A DNA stretch of 18,983 bases from TMED69 sp964642505 (GTDB lineage: Bacteria; Pseudomonadota; Gammaproteobacteria; Ga0077536). The notes below the pieces were generated by a model. That model saw only the letters and a list, made by a program, of their open reading frames with translations, was not told the origin of the DNA and did not search any database. This document shows, in pieces, positions 15,232 to 18,983 of the stretch (position 1 is the stretch's first letter; each line of letters starts with the position of its first letter). The position numbers and the translations under genes were made by a program. The stretch lies in assembly GCA_964642505.1 (NCBI GenBank), contig CAZXQY010000050.1, forward strand, positions 1 to 18,983, read 5' to 3'.

Positions 15232-16464
15232 CTATTTCAGATTGTCTACTTTGACGTCTTTTACTCCAAAGAATATTATCGTTGCTACGATCATAAGATT
15301 GAAGGTATTGGCAGCAATGCCCGTGGCAAAGCCATAGTAGTAGTTGCCAACGGATGCGTATATTCTTCCAGCAATTTCCGGGCCTAAAGCCATTCCAATA
15401 GCACCAAACAGGACAACTAGTCCAATCCTGAAGCCAAGCCTTTCGGTTGGGAGATGTTCTCGTAAAATAACCGGATAACAAGGAAGGATACCGCCGAAAC
15501 CGATGCCGAAGACTATTCCACCTAAGTACAACATTGTCATTCCATCAGAAGCGGCAATTCCAATCAGGCCGATAGCTTGCGTAGAAGATGCCAAAAAAAG
15601 TGTCTTAAGTCCTCCTAATCGATCACAAATAAATCCCCATATAATTCTAGCGGCGACTGAAGAGGTCATCAGAATAGATAATAAAATAGCGCCCTCTTCT
15701 AAATGGAAACCCTTAGTGTCAACGTAATTAGGAAGGTGGACCATTGGCATCGACATGGCAACACAACAGCCGACTACAGCTACACTGAGGAGCCCCACAA
15801 AAAGGGGAGGCGAAAAAACGAGTGTTTTTACTTTGCCTTGTGCTTTTTCTGTCGGGGATTCTTGCATGGCTTGCGATGGTTTTTTGGCTCGAAGAATTAT
15901 GCACAAGGGTGGCATAGTTAACAGCGCTACCAGCGCGAAGATTCGATAACTAGAAGAAAATCCGTAGTCTGTAACCCACCAATACAAGATTGGAGGCCAT
16001 ATCGCGCCTCCCAAGGCATTACCAGCACCCACTACGGCCGAGGCTACGCCGCGTCGGGCATTAAACCAAAGCATGGTGTTTGAAAGTAGGGGTGCTACTA
16101 GCGCCGCATTACCTAAAGCCCCTAGTAGAAGACCATAGATAATAACAATCGTTTGAAAATGATTTGTGGTCGAGACCAAATATGAACCTGAGACGATGGC
16201 TAATGTACCGAACAAGGCCGGCCCAAAGGGGCCTTTTCTATCAGAGAACCACCCCATAAAAATCCCCCCTAGCCCCATTCCTAGCATAGCAGCTCCGTAA
16301 GGTAACGAGGCTGATTTTATAGTAATGTCCAGTGTTGCCGCCTGAGGAACGATGGCTACCCCTACGAGGTAGAAAATTCCTGATCCTATTGTGGCTAATG
16401 CTAGGGAGGCGAAGGCCACCACCCAAGCGTAGGCAGAGTCCACTTGATATGTCTTAGTACTCAT
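15232..16464 (-). CDS. MFS transporter, monocarboxylate/OFA-like
   Basis: This 410-residue inner-membrane protein has about 12 TM helices, with a loop (KKPSQAMQESPTEKAQGKVK) between the two six-helix halves. The N-terminus DSAYAWVVAFASLALATIGS is typical of monocarboxylate/oxalate-formate-antiporter-like proteins. Motif A is at 71-78 (GWFSDRKG), and FNARRGVASAVVGAGNALGG carries the following conserved segment. It is distinct in sequence from the convergent transporter at 13904-15157, so this is not a recent duplication. A good extended -10 promoter lies upstream at 16522-16530, so it can be expressed apart from the monooxygenase pair that precedes it on the same strand. Substrate unknown; the neighbouring BVMO suggests an organic acid or ketone, by inference only. 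Confidence 0.88.
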   Translation of the reverse strand: MSTKTYQVDSAYAWVVAFASLALATIGSGIFYLVGVAIVPQAATLDITIKSASLPYGAAMLGMGLGGIFMGWFSDRKGPFGPALFGTLAIVSGSYLVSTTNHFQTIVIIYGLLLGALGNAALVAPLLSNTMLWFNARRGVASAVVGAGNALGGAIWPPILYWWVTDYGFSSSYRIFALVALLTMPPLCIILRAKKPSQAMQESPTEKAQGKVKTLVFSPPLFVGLLSVAVVGCCVAMSMPMVHLPNYVDTKGFHLEEGAILLSILMTSSVAARIIWGFICDRLGGLKTLFLASSTQAIGLIGIAASDGMTMLYLGGIVFGIGFGGILPCYPVILREHLPTERLGFRIGLVVLFGAIGMALGPEIAGRIYASVGNYYYGFATGIAANTFNLMIVATIIFFGVKDVKVDNLK

Positions 16465-16521
16465 AGAGATCGTTTCATTAAATTGTTAAAGGGAGAGGGG
16501 TGCAAGAAAATTTATAAGGAT

Positions 16522-16530
16522 ATTATACCA
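16522..16530 (-). promoter_or_regulatory. Extended -10 promoter of the MFS gene ending at 15232
   Basis: On the minus strand the sequence reads TGGTATAAT, a perfect TGnTATAAT extended -10 element. The -35 position is poor, as is usual for this promoter type. Transcription would start near 16515, giving a leader of about 50 nt before the ATG at 16464. Confidence 0.5.
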
Positions 16531-16593
16531 CGATGATAAAGTCGGTGTTTTTGCGCGTCTCGTACTCACGCATAAACGTAACCATCGGTCATC

Positions 16594-18243
16594 TTATTTC
16601 TCCAAACTAAATTCTTGGTAGCCATTTGACGCAACGGCGTTAAGTTTTTCAAAGTATTGCTGTCCACCTAAGTGGACCAGGAATTGTTTACGCTTTCCTT
16701 CGATATTGGCGCCAGAGTACCAGGAATCGGTGTCTTTAAATAACGTGTAGCCGACAATTTCGTCTATTTCAGTACTCCAGGCATTTTCCGATTCCGAGGT
16801 CGGAGTAATAGAAGAAAAGTTATTATCTGACAAAAATTCAATGCAATCTGCAATCCAGTTTGCTTGTAGCTCAGAGCCCAGTGGGATATTAAAAAGTACT
16901 GAAGGTGACTGAGGTCCTTGCACCATAAATAGGTTAGGGAACCCACTTATCGCTAGTCCTAAATAAGTTCTAAATTGTTTTCGCCAATGTTTGGTGAGGT
17001 TAATTCCATCAAGACCCTTCGGGTTAAGCTTCGTCAACGCACCGGTAATCGCGTCATATCCGGTCGCGAGCACTAACATATCTAGCGGGTGTTCTGCTTT
17101 CTGTGTGATTACTGAATTAGATGTGAAAATCGATATTGGATCAGCTCGTAAATCCACCAAAGTTACATTTTGTCGATTGTAGGTTTCAAAATACCCGTCA
17201 TCTATAATTTGCCTTTTAGTACCAATAATATAATCTGGTATTAGTTTTTTGGAAATCGAAGGGTCTGTGACTATTTCCCGTATTTTGTCCCGAATAAAGT
17301 CGGTTAAAAAATCATTGGCGGTCTTGTTGGTAAGATGATCGTGGTAACTAAGAAATAACATCTGCAGTCCGCCGTCTTGCCAGAATTTCTCGTAAACCTT
17401 TTGACGTTTTTCCGGTGTGTCATCAAGAGCAGATTTTGCCGGCAACTCATAGGGCATACCGAAAGGTGATTTTTTCATTTTGTCGCAGTAAGCAGCCCAC
17501 TCCTTGCGTACTTCTTTTATATAGGACTCACTAAGCGGCTTGTTGCCTGCTGGAATACTGTATTGAGGTGTCCTCTGGAATACTGTTAAATGCTCCGCGG
17601 TTTTTGCGATAATAGGTATGATTTGAATGCCGGACGACCCGGTTCCGATGACGCCGACACGTTTGCTAGCAAATGAAACATTTTGATTTGGCCAAAGGCC
17701 AGTGTGATAGCATTCTCCAGAAAACTGTTCGATTCCCGAAAATTTTGGCTTATTCGGTACAGAAAGCGTGCCCATCGCGCAAACAATAAACTTGGTACAG
17801 ATCTGCGTTTGATTGTGGGTCTCCATAACCCACCATTTGTTTTTGTTGTCGAAAGCAGTGGATCTAATCCAAGTGTTAAGTTGAATGTCACAACGAAGAT
17901 TAAATTTGTCGACAACGTACTCAAGATAAGCAAGGACGTCTGTCTGGCCAGGTTGACGCTCCCACCATTTCCATTCGTTGACGAGTTCATCGGAGAACGT
18001 GTACGCGTAAAATGGAGCTCTCGGGAAGTCGACTCTTGCGCCTGGATATCGATTCCACCACCAGGTGCCACCAATGCCGGGCGCGCCATCAAAGACACTA
18101 ACGGATAATCCCTTTTTGCGCAGGCAGTATAGTGAGTAGAGTCCACTAAAACCGGCCCCTATGATTGCTACATCTAGAAGAGTATGATTAGAAGATTGGC
18201 GTTTTTTTTTTAATCCGGGATTATTCAATGATCGTATTCCCAT
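16594..18243 (-). CDS. Flavin-dependent Baeyer-Villiger monooxygenase (type I, cyclohexanone-monooxygenase-like)
   Basis: Type I BVMOs use FAD, NADPH and oxygen to insert oxygen beside a ketone carbonyl, giving an ester or lactone. The 549-residue product has the full family pattern. FAD-binding GAGFSG is at 29-34 and GGTWWWNRYPGARVD with D72 at 58-72. The BVMO fingerprint FSGECYHTGLWP is at 174-185 (F174, H180, W184), and NADPH-binding GTGSSG at 200-205. GTKRQIIDDGYFETYNR carries R343, equivalent to the catalytic arginine, and LVLATGYD follows. Length is normal. The gene lies 30 nt after the ureidoglycolate-lyase-family gene and is probably co-transcribed with it. The ribosome site is weak. 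The substrate cannot be predicted; unlike many catabolic BVMO loci there is no esterase nearby in the window. Confidence 0.92.
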   Translation of the reverse strand: MGIRSLNNPGLKKKRQSSNHTLLDVAIIGAGFSGLYSLYCLRKKGLSVSVFDGAPGIGGTWWWNRYPGARVDFPRAPFYAYTFSDELVNEWKWWERQPGQTDVLAYLEYVVDKFNLRCDIQLNTWIRSTAFDNKNKWWVMETHNQTQICTKFIVCAMGTLSVPNKPKFSGIEQFSGECYHTGLWPNQNVSFASKRVGVIGTGSSGIQIIPIIAKTAEHLTVFQRTPQYSIPAGNKPLSESYIKEVRKEWAAYCDKMKKSPFGMPYELPAKSALDDTPEKRQKVYEKFWQDGGLQMLFLSYHDHLTNKTANDFLTDFIRDKIREIVTDPSISKKLIPDYIIGTKRQIIDDGYFETYNRQNVTLVDLRADPISIFTSNSVITQKAEHPLDMLVLATGYDAITGALTKLNPKGLDGINLTKHWRKQFRTYLGLAISGFPNLFMVQGPQSPSVLFNIPLGSELQANWIADCIEFLSDNNFSSITPTSESENAWSTEIDEIVGYTLFKDTDSWYSGANIEGKRKQFLVHLGGQQYFEKLNAVASNGYQEFSLEK

Positions 18244-18273
18244 TTGAAAAATAGTTTGTTTTTTAAGTCGATG

Positions 18274-18843
18274 TTACATTTCTAATTTGATTTTGATCCC
18301 GTATCGGTGAGCAAGATTTCTTTTTTCGAGATCGGGGCCCATTGCTTCGCCATCCTTAACGTTTTCGTTACTTAAAGAATCAGTCGCTTCTTTCCTTAGA
18401 ATGACGAGAATGTCAGTGTCATCGAATACAGCGAAAGGAAATTCATGCCAAGTACCTAAATGCATCATAAATCCCACTGAGCCATCAAAAAGGAAGGCTT
18501 TCGCTAGATCAAGATCAGGTAGCTCCTCATTATTCGGCGGGGCAAATAAAGCAATAAAAGGTTTAGAACCGAGTGAAATAAATGTCTGAGTATGTTTTGA
18601 GTGGCGCTCCATCCAGATGGCTTCATATGGGCGTTTTTTAACCGTACAAACGGGCATTTCAGTTTGTTCATCAGACACAAAATTTCCAACCCTTCGGACT
18701 TCCACGGCTCCGTCATAACTGATTATCGGTAAGGGTTCTATATCGGTGTTTCGCCCAAGCATCACTCCATAGGGTTCGACTGTATCTGTGGTTGGACTTT
18801 CTACCTTAATAATTTTCGTTTTTAAAGCAGATGTTGTTTTCAT
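18274..18843 (-). CDS. Ureidoglycolate lyase (AllA)-family protein
   Basis: The 189-residue product resembles the ureidoglycolate lyase/hydrolase family, small cupin-like enzymes that split ureidoglycolate to glyoxylate and urea in purine (allantoin) breakdown. Matches are ERHSKHTQTFISLGSKPFIA, then LAKAFLFDGSVGFMMHLGTW and HEFPFAVFDDTDILVILRK. The usual compact family is about 160-170 residues; this one carries a slightly longer N-terminus. No other allantoin or urate gene is visible, and its partner is a BVMO, so a different substrate is quite possible. It is the first gene of the pair, with a plausible promoter just upstream. Family assignment is fairly sure; reaction is not. Confidence 0.75.
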   Translation of the reverse strand: MKTTSALKTKIIKVESPTTDTVEPYGVMLGRNTDIEPLPIISYDGAVEVRRVGNFVSDEQTEMPVCTVKKRPYEAIWMERHSKHTQTFISLGSKPFIALFAPPNNEELPDLDLAKAFLFDGSVGFMMHLGTWHEFPFAVFDDTDILVILRKEATDSLSNENVKDGEAMGPDLEKRNLAHRYGIKIKLEM

Positions 18844-18883
18844 GATCTATTTCTATTTTCCGCTATTTTGATTTTGCTGGTTA

Positions 18884-18912
18884 ATATTAGACTCTGAGTA
18901 GACTATAAACAA
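18884..18912 (-). promoter_or_regulatory. Possible sigma70 promoter of the AllA-like/BVMO pair
   Basis: On the minus strand TTGTTT (18912-18907) is followed after 17 nt by TAATAT (18889-18884), with a leader of about 34 nt before the ATG at 18843. Both boxes are imperfect matches, so this is tentative. The remaining sequence to the right edge shows no gene. Confidence 0.3.
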
Positions 18913-18983
18913 GATAATAGTTGATACTGTATGAGGAGCTTAAATTAGGAATAAATGTAAATATCTCTGCCAGCAGTGAGACG

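Noticed and set aside
15167..15481. Minus-strand open frame of 104 codons
   Set aside because: It overlaps the 3' end of the MFS gene (15232-16464) in another frame and the terminator region; the product is not protein-like.
17586..18146. Minus-strand open frame of 186 codons
   Set aside because: It is an out-of-frame shadow of the Baeyer-Villiger monooxygenase, whose own frame carries all family motifs.

Overview
The window is AT-rich bacterial DNA with tightly packed genes. It carries lipoproteins with Gram-negative-type lipoboxes, YihY/BrkB and DUF423 membrane proteins, a glutathionyl-hydroquinone reductase closely resembling E. coli YqjG, pirin, a TauD-like dioxygenase and a Baeyer-Villiger monooxygenase. 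Together these suggest a free-living, probably marine, gammaproteobacterium or a close relative. That placement is inference from gene families; no rRNA or other strong taxonomic marker is present. TAA, TAG and TGA all end ordinary genes here.

Positions 1-5183 (minus strand) hold a compact four-gene cell-envelope operon. In transcription order it encodes a small signal-peptide protein, a lipoprotein with a glycine-rich hydrophobic segment, a membrane-anchored TPR/coiled-coil protein ending in a PEGA-like module, and a membrane-anchored protein with several PEGA-like repeats followed by a formylglycine-generating-enzyme (FGE/SUMF) domain that runs off the left edge. The genes overlap or nearly touch. 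I know no described function for this combination, and it is the best candidate here for an uncharacterised system.

Positions 5406-9121 hold envelope and housekeeping genes. A DUF423 membrane protein and a SOUL haem-binding-like protein are coupled on the plus strand. On the minus strand lie a two-TM small protein, a YihY/BrkB protein and a lipoprotein-type metallo-beta-lactamase-fold hydrolase. The hydrolase frame is complete from lipobox to C-terminus but is broken by two in-frame stop codons (TAG and TGA), so it is a recent-looking pseudogene.

Positions 9271-18843 look like an accessory metabolic region. They carry a TauD/TfdA dioxygenase, a PPP-type MFS transporter, a quinone/redox pair (hydroquinone reductase and pirin, overlapping), a monocarboxylate-like MFS transporter, a second such transporter facing it across a good bidirectional terminator, and a Baeyer-Villiger monooxygenase paired with a ureidoglycolate-lyase-family protein. 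The mix of oxygenases and transporters suggests uptake and oxidation of small organic acids, ketones or sulfonates, but no substrate can be read from the sequence. No tRNA, rRNA, CRISPR array, insertion sequence or integrase was seen.
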